Positions 29,728 to 40,732 of a stretch of DNA of 64,000 nucleotides are shown here, piece by piece. The notes under the pieces are model-generated. The model was not told where the DNA came from. It did not search any database and saw only the letters and a program-made list of their open reading frames with translations. Within the stretch, counting starts at the first letter, position 1. The number at the start of each line of letters is the position of its first letter. The position numbers and the translations under genes are program-made. The stretch is from positions 2,280,501 to 2,344,500 of the forward strand of contig NC_008343.2 of the NCBI RefSeq assembly GCF_000014285.2, read 5' to 3'. The DNA is from Granulibacter bethesdensis CGDNIH1. Its GTDB lineage: Bacteria; Pseudomonadota; Alphaproteobacteria; Acetobacterales; Acetobacteraceae.

Positions 29728-31119
29728 TCAGATATGAATCGCACGACCATCAACCGCCAGAGCCGCTTCCTTGACCGCTTCGCTCAGGCTGGGATGAGCA
29801 TGGCAGATACGGGCAACATCTTCGCTGCTGGCGCCGAACTCCATGGCTGTTGCCAGCTCGGCAATCAGCGTGCCGGCATCAGGCCCGAGAATATGCGCAC
29901 CCAAAAGACGATCCGTTCTGGCATCAGCGAGGATTTTGACAAACCCGTCCGTATCGCCCATCGCGCGGGCACGGCCATTCGCGGTGAAGGGGAATTTGCC
30001 GACTTTATAGGCAATTCCTGCGGCTTTCAGTTCTTCCTCGGTCCTGCCAAGCGAGGCGACTTCCGGCCATGTATAAACAACGGCGGGAATCACATCGTAA
30101 TTGACATGCCCGGCTTGTCCGGCGAGCATTTCCGCCAGCGCCACGCCTTCATCCTCAGCCTTGTGCGCCAGCATTGGTCCGGCAATGGCATCGCCGATGG
30201 CGTAGAGACCATCAATATTGGTGGCAAAATGCGCATCCGTCCGCACACGACCGCGCTCATCACGCACGACACCAATGTCATCCAACCCAAGCCCGTCCAG
30301 ATAAGGCCGACGCCCGATCGCCACCAGCACGATATCGGCCTGTAGCGTGTCAGTCTCACCGCCTTTGGCCGGTTCCAGTGTCAGGGTCACGCCACCCTCA
30401 TCCACCTGCGCACCGGTCACTTTGGTGCCGAGGCGGAAGGCCAGACCCTGCTTTTCCAGAATCCGCTGGAAGGCTTTGGCAACTTCCTGATCCATACCCG
30501 GCACGATGCGATCGAGATACTCGATCACCGTGACCTCAGCCCCCAGCCTGCGCCAGACGCTGCCGAGTTCAAGACCGATCACACCACCGCCAATCACCAC
30601 CAGATGCTTCGGCACCGCAGGCAGGGACAACGCGCCGGTCGAGGTAACAATCCTCACCTCATCCACCGGAACCCCCGGCAGTGGCACGCTTTCGCTGCCG
30701 GTGGCGATCACGATATGCCGGGCGTCATAACTCTGGCCGCCGACCTCAACCTTGCCGGGCGCGCTGATGCTGGCGGCCCCTTTCAGCCAGGTGACCCCGT
30801 TCTTGCGGAACAGGAATTCGATACCCTTCACGTTGGCGGAGACGACTTCTGCCTTCCGTGCCTGCATCCGATCCAGATCAAGGGCAACGTCTTTCGCCTG
30901 AATGCCGTGCTCCGCGAACTGATGCAGCAGGGCGTGATAATTCTCGCTCGACTGCAACAGCGCCTTGGAGGGAATACAGCCGATATTCAGACATGTGCCG
31001 CCCAGCGTCTCGCGCTTTTCAACGCAGGCCACTTTCAGCCCAAGCTGCGCCGCACGCACCGCACAGACATAGCCACCCGGACCAGCGCCGATGACGATCA
31101 GATCGAATGCATCGCTCAT
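29728..31119 (-). CDS. lpdA: Dihydrolipoyl dehydrogenase (E3)
   Basis: 463-residue FAD enzyme that reoxidises dihydrolipoamide for 2-oxo acid dehydrogenases. Visible are FAD-binding [19 protein letters not shown], the redox pair [16 protein letters not shown] (C-x4-C), the NAD site [16 protein letters not shown], and the C-terminal catalytic [15 protein letters not shown]. It follows sucB by 12 bp, so it most likely serves the 2-oxoglutarate dehydrogenase here, though sharing with pyruvate dehydrogenase is possible. Confidence 0.96.
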   Translation of the reverse strand: MSDAFDLIVIGAGPGGYVCAVRAAQLGLKVACVEKRETLGGTCLNIGCIPSKALLQSSENYHALLHQFAEHGIQAKDVALDLDRMQARKAEVVSANVKGIEFLFRKNGVTWLKGAASISAPGKVEVGGQSYDARHIVIATGSESVPLPGVPVDEVRIVTSTGALSLPAVPKHLVVIGGGVIGLELGSVWRRLGAEVTVIEYLDRIVPGMDQEVAKAFQRILEKQGLAFRLGTKVTGAQVDEGGVTLTLEPAKGGETDTLQADIVLVAIGRRPYLDGLGLDDIGVVRDERGRVRTDAHFATNIDGLYAIGDAIAGPMLAHKAEDEGVALAEMLAGQAGHVNYDVIPAVVYTWPEVASLGRTEEELKAAGIAYKVGKFPFTANGRARAMGDTDGFVKILADARTDRLLGAHILGPDAGTLIAELATAMEFGASSEDVARICHAHPSLSEAVKEAALAVDGRAIHI

Positions 31120-31131
31120 GTCACAACAATC

Positions 31132-32475
31132 CTACAGACCCAGCAGCAGACGGCGCGGATCCTCGATCCCTTCCTTGACCCGGACCAGGAAGCTGACCGC
31201 CTCCTTGCCATCAACGATCCGGTGATCATAGGACAGCGCCAGATACATCATCGGCCTGATCTCGATTTTTCCATCGACCACCACAGGGCGATCCTGAATC
31301 TTGTGCATGCCGAGAATACCGGATTGAGGCGGATTCAAAATCGGCGTGGACATCAGGGAGCCATACACGCCACCATTCGTGATGCTGAACGTACCGCCGG
31401 TCAGTTCGTCCAGTTTCAGCGCCCCATCCCGGGCGCGTTTGCCGAAATCGGCCACGCGCTGCTCAATCTGCGCGAAATCCAGGCTGTCCGCATCCCGCAG
31501 CACCGGCACAACGAGACCGTTGGAGCCGCCTACCGCAATCCCCATATGAACAAAGTTCTTGTAGACGACCTCATCACCGTCAATCTCCGCGTTGACGGCC
31601 GGAAATTCCTTCAGCGCGCTGACGCAGGCACGCACGAAGAAAGACATGAAGCCCAGCCGCACACCGGAATGCTTCTTCTCGAAAAGATCCTTGTATTCCT
31701 TGCGCAGTGCCATCACCGCCGACATATCCACCTCATTGAAGGTGGTCAGCATTGCGGCCGTGTTCTGCGCTTCCTTCAGACGCTGAGCGATCGTGCGGCG
31801 CAGGCGGGTCATTTTCACCCGTTCCTCACGCGCCGCATCCTCGGCTACCACGGGAGCACGCTGGGCTGAAACCGGCGCAGACGGTGCTGCCGCAGGACGG
31901 CTGAGGAAATCCAGCACATCTCCCTTGGTGATACGTCCATCCTTGCCGCTGCCGGAACCCAGCGCAGAGGCATCAACATGGTTTTCCGTCAGCATTTTCT
32001 GCGCCGCAGGCAAGGGAGCAGGGCCGTTTTCACGGATGCTGGGATCGCTGACCGCAGGCGGGTGCGCAGCAATATCAGCCGGAGGCGTCGCCGGACGAGA
32101 AACGGGGCCGGACGGGCGTGGCGGCGGATTGATACCGCTTTTCGGATTGGCCGCAGCCTCCGTCTTCACCGGCTCTTCCTTTGCTGGCGCAGGAGCAGAC
32201 GGGGCCGGGCGGGAGGCGGCATCCCCTTCCCCATCCCCCTCTGCGCCCAGTTCACCCAGCACGGCACCCACCGACACCTCCTCCCCCTCTGCCGCGAACT
32301 GGGCCGACAGCACGCCAGCGGCAGGCGCATTCACCTCGACCGTGACCTTGTCGGTTTCCAGCTCCACAACCGCTTCGTCGGCGGCCACGGCGTCTCCAGC
32401 CTTTTTCAGCCATTTCGCGACAACAGCGGTGGTGACGCTTTCGCCAAGAGAAGGAACCTTGATATCCGTCGGCAT
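31132..32475 (-). CDS. sucB: 2-oxoglutarate dehydrogenase E2, dihydrolipoyl succinyltransferase
   Basis: 447 residues from the ATG at 32475 (the frame is open 23 codons upstream). Layout: one lipoyl domain (about 1-80, lipoyl Lys in [14 protein letters not shown]), an Ala/Pro-rich linker with [12 protein letters not shown], the peripheral-subunit-binding domain (about 155-195, [17 protein letters not shown] and [14 protein letters not shown]), and the acyltransferase domain with the catalytic [15 protein letters not shown]. The specific succinyl donor is inferred from the sucA/lpdA context. About 180 bp separate it from sucA. Confidence 0.96.
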   Translation of the reverse strand: MPTDIKVPSLGESVTTAVVAKWLKKAGDAVAADEAVVELETDKVTVEVNAPAAGVLSAQFAAEGEEVSVGAVLGELGAEGDGEGDAASRPAPSAPAPAKEEPVKTEAAANPKSGINPPPRPSGPVSRPATPPADIAAHPPAVSDPSIRENGPAPLPAAQKMLTENHVDASALGSGSGKDGRITKGDVLDFLSRPAAAPSAPVSAQRAPVVAEDAAREERVKMTRLRRTIAQRLKEAQNTAAMLTTFNEVDMSAVMALRKEYKDLFEKKHSGVRLGFMSFFVRACVSALKEFPAVNAEIDGDEVVYKNFVHMGIAVGGSNGLVVPVLRDADSLDFAQIEQRVADFGKRARDGALKLDELTGGTFSITNGGVYGSLMSTPILNPPQSGILGMHKIQDRPVVVDGKIEIRPMMYLALSYDHRIVDGKEAVSFLVRVKEGIEDPRRLLLGL

Positions 32476-32544
32476 GCCTGTCTGATCCTTGTCAAAAACG
32501 GGTGCGGCAGCATCGCCCACAAGGGGCATGTTACAGGGGCGCAT

Positions 32545-32653
32545 TACAGGGCGCGTGTCGGTTAATCCGGATAGCCGATCACATCATAGGAAAAAAGCGG
32601 AAGCGCCGATGACGGATGAAGATTTTTTACCCGTCATCAGGCTTTCGTCATCG
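32545..32653 (-). other. sucA-sucB intergenic region with a hairpin
   Basis: No gene is evident. GATGACGG (32606-32613) can pair with CCGTCATC just downstream across a loop containing a T-run; it does not have the terminator layout (no T-run after the stem on the minus strand). It may influence relative expression of E1 and E2. Low information otherwise. Confidence 0.3.
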
Positions 32654-35545
32654 TCAGGAGATCAGCCCCAGCGCCTCACGCACCAGCCTGTCCTGCTGAG
32701 CCTGATGCACCTTGGCCAGCCCGGTCGCAGGGCTGGCTGCCTCGGCCCGCCCAACATAGGAGGGACGGGTCGCCTTGCCGCCGATGCTGTTCAGCACCGC
32801 TTCGATCTTGCGATCGACGAAAGTCCAGGCACCGTTATTGGCGGCTTCTTCCTGACACCAGATCACATCCGCATTGCTGTAGCAGCTTATGACGCGGGAG
32901 AGGCTGTTTTTGGGGAATGGATAAAGCTGCTCCAGACGGATGATGGCAATGTCATCGATCCCGGCTTCACGACGCTGGGCCAGCAGATCGTAATAGACTT
33001 TGCCGGAGCACATCACCACGCGGCGCACTTTCTCCGGCGCAACCAGCGTATCGATTTCAGGGATCACGGTCTGGAACGCCGTATCGCCGGTCATCTCCGC
33101 CAGGCTGGAGACCGCCAGCTTGTGCCGCAGCAGTGATTTCGGCGTCATGATCACCAGCGGCTTGCGGAAATTCCGCTTCAACTGACGACGTAGAGCGTGG
33201 AAGTAATTCGCCGGGGTGGTCAGATTACACACCGCCATGTTCCGCTCGGCACAGAGCTGAAGATAACGTTCCAGACGGGCAGAGGAATGTTCCGGCCCCT
33301 GCCCTTCCATGCCGTGTGGCAATAACAAGGTCAGACCCGACATGCGCAGCCATTTCGTTTCGCCGCTCGCCAGGAACTGATCAATGATGACCTGCGCACC
33401 GTTGGCGAAATCACCGAACTGCGCTTCCCACAACACCAGCGTGCGTGGATCGGCAAGAGTATAGCCATATTCGAAGCCCAGCACACCGGCTTCCGAAAGT
33501 AGCGAATTATAGATCTCGATCCGTGCCTGCTGCGGGGCGATATTGTTCAGCGGCACATATTCGTTCTGGTTTTCCTGATCGATCAGAACCGCATGCCGAT
33601 GGCTGAACGTGCCACGCTGGCAGTCCTCGCCTGAAAGACGAACCCGATGCCCTTCCAGCAGCAGGGAGCCAAAGGCGAGTGCCTCGCCGGTGGCCCAGTC
33701 GATCCCCTCGCCGCTCTCGATCATTTTCTGTTTTGCTTCGAGTTGACGGGCAATTTTCGGATTGACTGCAAAGCCTTCCGGGATATGGCTCAACGCATCG
33801 CCGACCAGTTCCAGGGTTTCATGCGGCAGGGCGGTTGCTTCATCAACGCGATCATCTTTCGCGACATCCTGCTGCATGCCGGCCCAGTGGCCTTCCAGCC
33901 AGTCCGCCTTGTTGGGCACATAGGATTTCGCGGTGCTGAAAGCCTGTTCCAGAGTATCGTTAAAAGAATCCCACATCCGACGGCCTTCATCGGCAGAAAC
34001 GACACCCCGCTCCGCCAGGGCTTCCGCATACAGAGTACGGGTGGTCTTGCGGGCGCGGATGGCATTATACATCAGCGGCTGTGTGAAGGCGGGCTCGTCG
34101 GTTTCGTTATGTCCGTGGCGGCGATAACAGACGATATCCAGCACGGTATCGACACCGAACTCCATCCGGAAATCCGTGACCATACGGGCACAGAAAGCAA
34201 CCGCCTCCGGATCATCCGCATTGACGTGCAGTATCGGTGACTGAATGGCTTTCGCGACATCGGTACAATAAAGTCCGGAATAGGCATGTGCCGGAACAGT
34301 GGTAAATCCGATCTGGTTATTGACCACCACATGCACCGTGCCACCAGTGCGGTAGCCAATGAGCTGGCTCATCGCCAAAGTCTCATAGACCAGTCCCTGA
34401 CCGGCGAAAGCGGCATCACCATGCATCAGGATGCCCATCACGGAACGCCGCTGTCTGGTATCCCCCGCCATATCCTGCCGGGCGCGTACCTTGCCGACGA
34501 CCACCGGATCAACGGCTTCCAGATGGGACGGGTTGGGCTGCAAGGACAGATGCACCGTGTGACCGGCGCTCTCGATATCGGCAGACGTCCCGAGATGATA
34601 TTTCACATCCCCCGATCCCTGCACGTCGTCGGGTTTCGAGGCTGCCCCTGCAAATTCGCTGAACACCTGCGTGTAAGGTTTGCGCACAATGTTGACGAGC
34701 GTATTCAAGCGGCCGCGATGCGGCATGCCGATCGCGATTTCATTCACGCCCTGTGCAGCTGCATTGGCAATGATCGCATGCAGGGCGGGAATCATTGACT
34801 CGCCCCCTTCCAGACCAAACCGCTTGGTGCCGACATATTTCTTCTGACAGAAGACTTCGAAACCTTCAGCTTCCGTCAATTGCTGCAACAGAGTACGGCG
34901 ATCCTGATCGGTAATGGTACGGCGCCAGTATCCTCCCTCAATCCTGCGCTGGATCCAGCTTTTCTGGCGCGGATCCTGAATATGCATGAACTCGACGCCG
35001 ATCGGGCCGCAATAGGAGCGGCGCAGAATATCGACAATTTCCCGCACGGTCGCAGTTTCACGCCCCAGCAGGCCATCGATGAAGACCGGGTGATCAAGAT
35101 CGGTTTCGGTAAAACCATAGCTGCGTGGATCGAGTTCCGGGTGCGGAGCAGGCACCTGTAACCCCAGCGGGTCCAGCCTCGCCTCCAGATGGCCGCGCAC
35201 ACGATAGGCGCGGATCATCATCAGGGCACGAATACTGTCCAGCGTGGCAGCCCGCACGCTGTCACGCGGAGATTCTTCCGTGATCGTGCTGGTGGATGCT
35301 TCCGTGACAGATTCTGCCGCAGCACTGCCTTCATAGACCGAGGCAACCTTGTGTGGGCGGGGTGCCCATGAAGCACCCTCCGTCTCGGCCAGAACAGCCC
35401 GTTCCTCATCACCCAGGGCTTCGAACAGGCGCGCAAAGCTTGGATCAACAGAACCGGGATCAGAGGCCCATCGCGCATACATATCCGCAATGAAAGCTGC
35501 ATTTGCGCCGCTGAAGGCAGAAGCCAACACATCCACGCCAGCCAT
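32654..35545 (-). CDS. sucA: 2-oxoglutarate dehydrogenase E1 component
   Basis: 963-residue thiamine diphosphate enzyme that decarboxylates 2-oxoglutarate and passes the succinyl group to E2. The N-terminal region (FLSGANAAFIADMY-like, here AFSGANAAFIADMYARWASD) binds E2. The ThDP domain shows IGMPHRGRLNTLVN, GDVKYHLGTSADIES, and GDAAFAGQGLVYETL. The C-terminal part has RGTFSHRHAV, and LPHGMEGQGPEHSSARLER. A ribosome site GGAAAGAG precedes the ATG. It follows sucD after 163 bp containing a strong palindrome. Confidence 0.98.
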   Translation of the reverse strand: MAGVDVLASAFSGANAAFIADMYARWASDPGSVDPSFARLFEALGDEERAVLAETEGASWAPRPHKVASVYEGSAAAESVTEASTSTITEESPRDSVRAATLDSIRALMMIRAYRVRGHLEARLDPLGLQVPAPHPELDPRSYGFTETDLDHPVFIDGLLGRETATVREIVDILRRSYCGPIGVEFMHIQDPRQKSWIQRRIEGGYWRRTITDQDRRTLLQQLTEAEGFEVFCQKKYVGTKRFGLEGGESMIPALHAIIANAAAQGVNEIAIGMPHRGRLNTLVNIVRKPYTQVFSEFAGAASKPDDVQGSGDVKYHLGTSADIESAGHTVHLSLQPNPSHLEAVDPVVVGKVRARQDMAGDTRQRRSVMGILMHGDAAFAGQGLVYETLAMSQLIGYRTGGTVHVVVNNQIGFTTVPAHAYSGLYCTDVAKAIQSPILHVNADDPEAVAFCARMVTDFRMEFGVDTVLDIVCYRRHGHNETDEPAFTQPLMYNAIRARKTTRTLYAEALAERGVVSADEGRRMWDSFNDTLEQAFSTAKSYVPNKADWLEGHWAGMQQDVAKDDRVDEATALPHETLELVGDALSHIPEGFAVNPKIARQLEAKQKMIESGEGIDWATGEALAFGSLLLEGHRVRLSGEDCQRGTFSHRHAVLIDQENQNEYVPLNNIAPQQARIEIYNSLLSEAGVLGFEYGYTLADPRTLVLWEAQFGDFANGAQVIIDQFLASGETKWLRMSGLTLLLPHGMEGQGPEHSSARLERYLQLCAERNMAVCNLTTPANYFHALRRQLKRNFRKPLVIMTPKSLLRHKLAVSSLAEMTGDTAFQTVIPEIDTLVAPEKVRRVVMCSGKVYYDLLAQRREAGIDDIAIIRLEQLYPFPKNSLSRVISCYSNADVIWCQEEAANNGAWTFVDRKIEAVLNSIGGKATRPSYVGRAEAASPATGLAKVHQAQQDRLVREALGLIS

Positions 35546-35669
35546 GGATTACTCTTTCCATTTCAACAAACCGATCCCCCTGATCGGCTTATGACTTGAT
35601 CAATTTATATGATGACATTTATCCGGCGTCGTTCAGGCGCAGAGAAAGGACAGCATTGTCCAATACGCA

Positions 35670-35699
35670 TGCGGCGCGGTGATGGATCACCGCGCCGCA
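35670..35699. repeat. Perfect palindrome between sucD and sucA
   Basis: TGCGGCGCGGTGAT (35670-35683) and its exact complement ATCACCGCGCCGCA (35686-35699) are separated by two bases. On the minus strand the T-run lies before the hairpin (TTTTTT, adjacent to 35699), so it is not a standard terminator for sucD. It begins ten bases after the sucD stop. Probably an mRNA structure that protects or attenuates, or a DNA-binding site. Confidence 0.85.
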
Positions 35700-35708
35700 A
35701 AAAAGTCC

Positions 35709-36584
35709 TTATCGCTTCAAGGCTTTCAGCATTGTCTCCCCCAGGGTTGAGGGACTTTGCGCTATATGCACGCCTGCCGCGCGCAAGGCGTTATACTTTG
35801 CCTCCGCCGTATCCCGGCCGCCGCTGATCACCGCCCCGGCATGGCCCATGCGTCGACCAGGGGGAGCACTGCTGCCGGCGATAAAGCCGACCACCGGCTT
35901 ATCCGCACCGCTGGCGATCAGATACTCGGCCGCGTGAATTTCGCTCTGCCCACCGATTTCACCGATCATGACGATGGCCTCGGTCTCGGGGTCTTTGAGG
36001 AACATCTCCAGCACCTCGATGAAATCCGTTCCCTTGACCGGATCACCGCCAATACCGACACAGGTGCTCTGACCCAGCCCCGCCGCCGTGGTCTGCGCCA
36101 CCGCCTCATAGGTCAACGTCCCGGAGCGGCTGACAATGCCGATGCGGCCGCGCTTGTGGATATGGCCCGGCATGATACCGATCTTGCACGCTCCCGGCGT
36201 AATAACACCCGGGCAATTGGGGCCGATCAACCGCGTATGCGTGCCCTCCAGTGCACGGCGCACGCGCACCATATCCAGCACCGGAATACCCTCGGTAATG
36301 CAGACGACCAGAGGCATGCCCGCATCAATGGCCTCCAGAATGGCATCCGCCGCATGCGGGGGCGGCACATAGATCACCGAGGCATCCGCCCCGGTGCGCT
36401 CCCGCGCCTCCATCACCGTGTCGAACACCGGCAGATCGAGATGGCGGGAGCCGCCTTTACCCGGCGTCACCCCACCTACGACCTGAGTGCCATAGGCAAT
36501 GGCCTGTTCCGTGTGAAACGTGCCCTGCGCACCGGTCAGCCCCTGCACCAGCAGGCGTGTATGCGATCCAATGAGAATGGACAT
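35709..36584 (-). CDS. sucD: Succinyl-CoA synthetase subunit alpha
   Basis: 291-residue subunit that carries the phosphohistidine and binds CoA. Visible are [92 protein letters not shown], and the catalytic His in [13 protein letters not shown]. The ATG overlaps the sucC stop by one base. The alternative malate-CoA ligase assignment is less likely from the sequence context. Confidence 0.94.
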   Translation of the reverse strand: MSILIGSHTRLLVQGLTGAQGTFHTEQAIAYGTQVVGGVTPGKGGSRHLDLPVFDTVMEARERTGADASVIYVPPPHAADAILEAIDAGMPLVVCITEGIPVLDMVRVRRALEGTHTRLIGPNCPGVITPGACKIGIMPGHIHKRGRIGIVSRSGTLTYEAVAQTTAAGLGQSTCVGIGGDPVKGTDFIEVLEMFLKDPETEAIVMIGEIGGQSEIHAAEYLIASGADKPVVGFIAGSSAPPGRRMGHAGAVISGGRDTAEAKYNALRAAGVHIAQSPSTLGETMLKALKR

Positions 36585-37780
36585 CAGCCTGCCTCCGCCA
36601 CAGCCGCGACAATCTTGCGTGCGGCATCGTCCAGATCATCCGCCGCCACAATCGACAGGCCGGACTGGTTCAGGATCGCCCTTCCCTGCTCGACATTGGT
36701 GCCTTCCAGTCGCACCACCAGCGGTACGGACAGGCTGACCTCCCGCGCCGCGGCGACCACGCCTTCCGCAATCACGTCGCAACGCATGATACCGCCGAAA
36801 ATATTGATCAGGATGCCTTCGACATTCGGATCGGCCAGAATGATCTTGAAAGCCGCCGCCACACGCTCCTTGGTCGCACCGCCGCCGACATCAAGGAAAT
36901 TGGCGGGCTTTGCGCCGTACAGCCGGATGATATCCATCGTCGCCATGGCCAGACCGGCGCCATTGACCATGCAGCCGATCGTGCCATCCAGCGCGATGTA
37001 GCTCAGCTTGTGGCGTGCGGCTTCCAGCTCTTTCGGGTCTTCCTCTGCCGGATCGCGCAGGCGTTCCAGCTCCGGGTGGCGATAAAGGGCGTTGTCGTCG
37101 AAAATCACTTTGGCATCCAACGCCAGCATGTCCCCGCCTTTGGTGACGACCAGCGGGTTGATTTCCACCACTGCGCAGTCGAGCGCGATATAGGCCTTGT
37201 AAAGCGCCTTCACCATCCGGCCGAACGAGGCCAGTTGCATCCCGCTCAAGCCCAGCCGGAACGCAATCCGCCTTGCATGAAACTCGGACAGACCCATCGC
37301 GGGATCAACTGTTACCCGCACGATCCGCTCCGGTCGCGAGGCGGCGACCTCCTCGATATCCATGCCGCCCTCGGCTGAAGCGACAATGGTGACGCGGGAT
37401 GTATCGCGGTCGACCAGCAGGGAGAGGTACAACTCCCGCTCGATCTCGCAACCGGCCTCGATATAGACACGATGGACGCGTCGCCCGGCAGCGCCGGTCT
37501 GCTTCGTCACCAGAATCTGGCCGAGCATCGCTGCCGCATGCTCGCCAGCTTCCTCGACCGAAGCCGCCAGGCGCACACCGCCGCGGCCGGACTGGCTGTG
37601 CAGAAAATGCCCCGCTCCGCGCCCGCCCGCATGGATCTGTGCCTTGACCACATAGCGTGGCCCCGGCAGCCGCCGTGCTGCTTCTCTCGCCTCGTCCGGG
37701 GTCCAGGCCACATGGCCTTCCAGCACCGGGATGCCAAACTCCTTCAGGAGTTCCTTGGCCTGGTATTCATGAATGTTCAC
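36584..37780 (-). CDS. sucC: Succinyl-CoA synthetase subunit beta (ADP-forming)
   Basis: 398-residue ATP-grasp subunit. Starts with GTG, giving [20 protein letters not shown]; no ribosome site is obvious. Visible are [71 protein letters not shown], and [15 protein letters not shown]. The [17 protein letters not shown] region and [11 protein letters not shown] follow the succinate-specific pattern rather than malate-CoA ligase MtkA, though part of the central segment ([13 protein letters not shown]) is shared with both. Between mdh and sucD. Confidence 0.94.
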   Translation of the reverse strand: MNIHEYQAKELLKEFGIPVLEGHVAWTPDEAREAARRLPGPRYVVKAQIHAGGRGAGHFLHSQSGRGGVRLAASVEEAGEHAAAMLGQILVTKQTGAAGRRVHRVYIEAGCEIERELYLSLLVDRDTSRVTIVASAEGGMDIEEVAASRPERIVRVTVDPAMGLSEFHARRIAFRLGLSGMQLASFGRMVKALYKAYIALDCAVVEINPLVVTKGGDMLALDAKVIFDDNALYRHPELERLRDPAEEDPKELEAARHKLSYIALDGTIGCMVNGAGLAMATMDIIRLYGAKPANFLDVGGGATKERVAAAFKIILADPNVEGILINIFGGIMRCDVIAEGVVAAAREVSLSVPLVVRLEGTNVEQGRAILNQSGLSIVAADDLDDAARKIVAAVAEAG

Positions 37781-37809
37781 AGATGCAGCTGCCTATCCGG
37801 AAAACAGGA

Positions 37810-37902
37810 ACGGCCCCATCCGGGTTCAATCCGGAGGAGGGCCGTCTTTCATAACAGGAGGATAACATGCTTGCCGCATGTCGTTGCCTTTCGGCAATGC
37901 GG
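37810..37902 (-). other. Two stacked hairpins between mdh and sucC
   Basis: Read on the minus strand: first, CCGCAT/ATGCGG with inner TGCC/GGCA (37874-37902), 16 bp after the mdh stop; second, ACGGCCC/GGGCCGT (37810-37845) with an inner CCGG pairing and a modest T-rich tail (TTCCTGTTTT). The second resembles a weak terminator; together they could set the ratio of mdh to suc mRNA or stabilise the 3' end of mdh. Confidence 0.5.
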
Positions 37903-37917
37903 ATTACGAAACCCTGA

Positions 37918-39066
<1,149 letters not shown>

Positions 39067-40206
39067 TCAGGGAATGCAAGCGGTCTCGACGTAATCCTCA
39101 CTCTGCATTTCCTCCAGCCGGGAGGCCGTGCGACGAAAAGCCTCAGCCCCCTCCCCGGCCTGATACAGCGCATCCGGCTGGGCCGCAGCAGAGGCAATGA
39201 GTTTGACCCGGTGATCATACAGCGCGTCAATCAACGTGATGAAACGTCTGGCCGCATCATGATTGTCAGGGGAAAGACATGGCACACCATCCAGCACCAA
39301 AACTTCAAAATGCGTAGCGATGGCCAGATAATCGCCGGGTCCAAGATTGGTGTTGCACAGATGGTCGAAATCGGCCCTTGCCACCCCGTTGGCAGCCAAC
39401 GGAATGGTCAGCGTCCGTCCGGATACGGATAAGGAGACAGGGCCAGCCGGCACCCCATCACTCAGTTCCGCAAAGGCGCGGTCCAGGGCGGCATCGGCCC
39501 GTGCATCGGCAGGGACATGCCAGCGTGGCGTAACGCGCAGTCGATCCCGCCGCCAGTCACGCGCCCCGTTCAGCGTGACCAGATCCAGCTTCTGCCGGAT
39601 CAGGGCGATGAAGGGCAGGAATGCATCGCGTCCCGGCTTGCCCGCAAACAGATTGTCAGGCTCCGTATTCGATGTCGCCACAATCACCACGCCGCGCGCA
39701 AACAGTGCCTCAAACAGACGGCCCAGCAGCATGGCGTCGGCAATATCGTTCACCTGAAACTCATCGAAGCACAGCAGAATACTCTCGGCGGCGATACTGT
39801 CTGCCAAAGGCGGGATTGGATCAGCGCCACCCGGGTTGTCCATGCGCCAGCGATGTACGCGGGCATGGGCATCCTGCATGAACCGATGAAAATGCACGCG
39901 TTTCTTGCGCGTCAGCCCGACTGCACCGTGGAACAGATCCATCAACATGGATTTGCCCCGCCCGACATCCCCCACCATGTATACCCCACGTGGCGGTTCT
40001 GCGCCCTGCGCCTGAGCACCCAGCAGACGGCTCAGCCAGCCTTTCCGGGCGGGGGCGGGGGATGGCTCATAACCTTGCAGGGCCTGCCATAAGGCTTGCA
40101 ATTTCTCCGCCACCGCCAATTGCCCCTGATCAGCCGTAATGATCCCGGCCTCGGCACGGGCGCGATAGGCGGGCAGCGGGCCAAGGCTCAAATCATCACC
40201 GGTCAT
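39067..40206 (-). CDS. zapE: Cell division protein ZapE (AFG1-like ATPase)
   Basis: 379-residue P-loop ATPase of the ZapE/AFG1 family; ZapE modulates the Z-ring, AFG1 is a mitochondrial protein-quality factor. Visible are PPRGVYMVGDVGRGKSMLMDLF (Walker A), RVHFHRFMQDAHARVH, SILLCFDEFQVNDIADAML (Walker B), and GVVIVATSNTEPDNLFAGK. Adjacent to mdh as in many alphaproteobacteria, which may reflect a conserved but unexplained link. Its promoter would lie in the region with the TTGATCAA repeats. Confidence 0.94.
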   Translation of the reverse strand: MTGDDLSLGPLPAYRARAEAGIITADQGQLAVAEKLQALWQALQGYEPSPAPARKGWLSRLLGAQAQGAEPPRGVYMVGDVGRGKSMLMDLFHGAVGLTRKKRVHFHRFMQDAHARVHRWRMDNPGGADPIPPLADSIAAESILLCFDEFQVNDIADAMLLGRLFEALFARGVVIVATSNTEPDNLFAGKPGRDAFLPFIALIRQKLDLVTLNGARDWRRDRLRVTPRWHVPADARADAALDRAFAELSDGVPAGPVSLSVSGRTLTIPLAANGVARADFDHLCNTNLGPGDYLAIATHFEVLVLDGVPCLSPDNHDAARRFITLIDALYDHRVKLIASAAAQPDALYQAGEGAEAFRRTASRLEEMQSEDYVETACIP

Positions 40207-40217
40207 GGACGGCTCCT

Positions 40218-40255
40218 CTTGATCAACAAAGCTTGATCAACAAAGCGTGATCAAG
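40218..40255. repeat. Three TTGATCAA iterons with 14-bp period
   Basis: The 14-bp unit CTTGATCAACAAAG occurs twice in tandem (40218-40231, 40232-40245) and a partial third copy starts at 40246 (CGTGATCAAG). Each carries the 8-bp palindrome TTGATCAA or the variant GTGATCAA. The array lies 11 bp upstream of zapE and 68 bp upstream of the divergent secreted peptide gene, where an operator would be expected. Confidence 0.85.
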
Positions 40256-40322
40256 GCAGCCGATCACCGCTTTATTCGTTGACGTTGCAGAATTGCATCA
40301 CCGGATCTCCCGGAGAAAAGCG

Positions 40323-40595
40323 ATGAAACATCTTCTGCTGACAGGCTTGCTGATAGCCTCCCTTGCACCCTCTGCACAGGCAGGGACTCCGCTGGAATTG
40401 TCCGTTCACGTGGGTTTCTCCGCGGCATGGCCCTATCGCAGTACCTGCATCAGGTCTGACGGGGACACCACCCCTCCACAAGCCACACCGGAAGCAATCG
40501 CTTTGGTAAACCATGCCTGCATGCGACCGGTGCTGGACGCACAGCCGCTTTCCACCATGAGCCTCGACAAACCCAAGCGTCTTCTGCGGACCTGA
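40323..40595 (+). CDS. Small secreted protein of unknown function
   Basis: 90 residues from an ATG preceded by CGGAGAAAAGCG. A clear signal peptide (MKHLLLTGLLIASLAPSAQA, cleavage before GTPLEL) leaves a mature chain of about 70 residues with two cysteines (STCIRSDGD and NHACMRP), able to form one disulfide. No family is recognised. It stands alone between zapE (divergent) and a 2OG oxygenase and is just downstream of the TTGATCAA iterons. Confidence 0.65.
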   Translation: MKHLLLTGLLIASLAPSAQAGTPLELSVHVGFSAAWPYRSTCIRSDGDTTPPQATPEAIALVNHACMRPVLDAQPLSTMSLDKPKRLLRT

Positions 40596-40732
40596 CCGGA
40601 GCCGGAGAGAGGATTTCCCAATACCGCCGGCATGCTAGGAATACAGTGGAGAAAACGGGGGCCCGCTTTAATGTCTCCGCCACGTTTCCTGCCCGGTATG
40701 CGGGTCAGGGTTTGGGAGCAACGAAAAGCATT

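Noticed and set aside
35670-35699. Reading the sucD-sucA palindrome as an intrinsic terminator
   Set aside because: The T-run is upstream of the hairpin in the direction of suc transcription; the plus strand has an A-run and no gene.
36584-37780. Malate-CoA ligase (MtkA/MtkB) rather than succinyl-CoA synthetase
   Set aside because: Some blocks are shared, but the context is mdh-suc-lpd and the C-terminal half follows SucC; no other serine-cycle genes are seen.
40218-40255. CRISPR array
   Set aside because: The repeat unit is only 14 bp, contiguous without spacers, and no cas genes are present.
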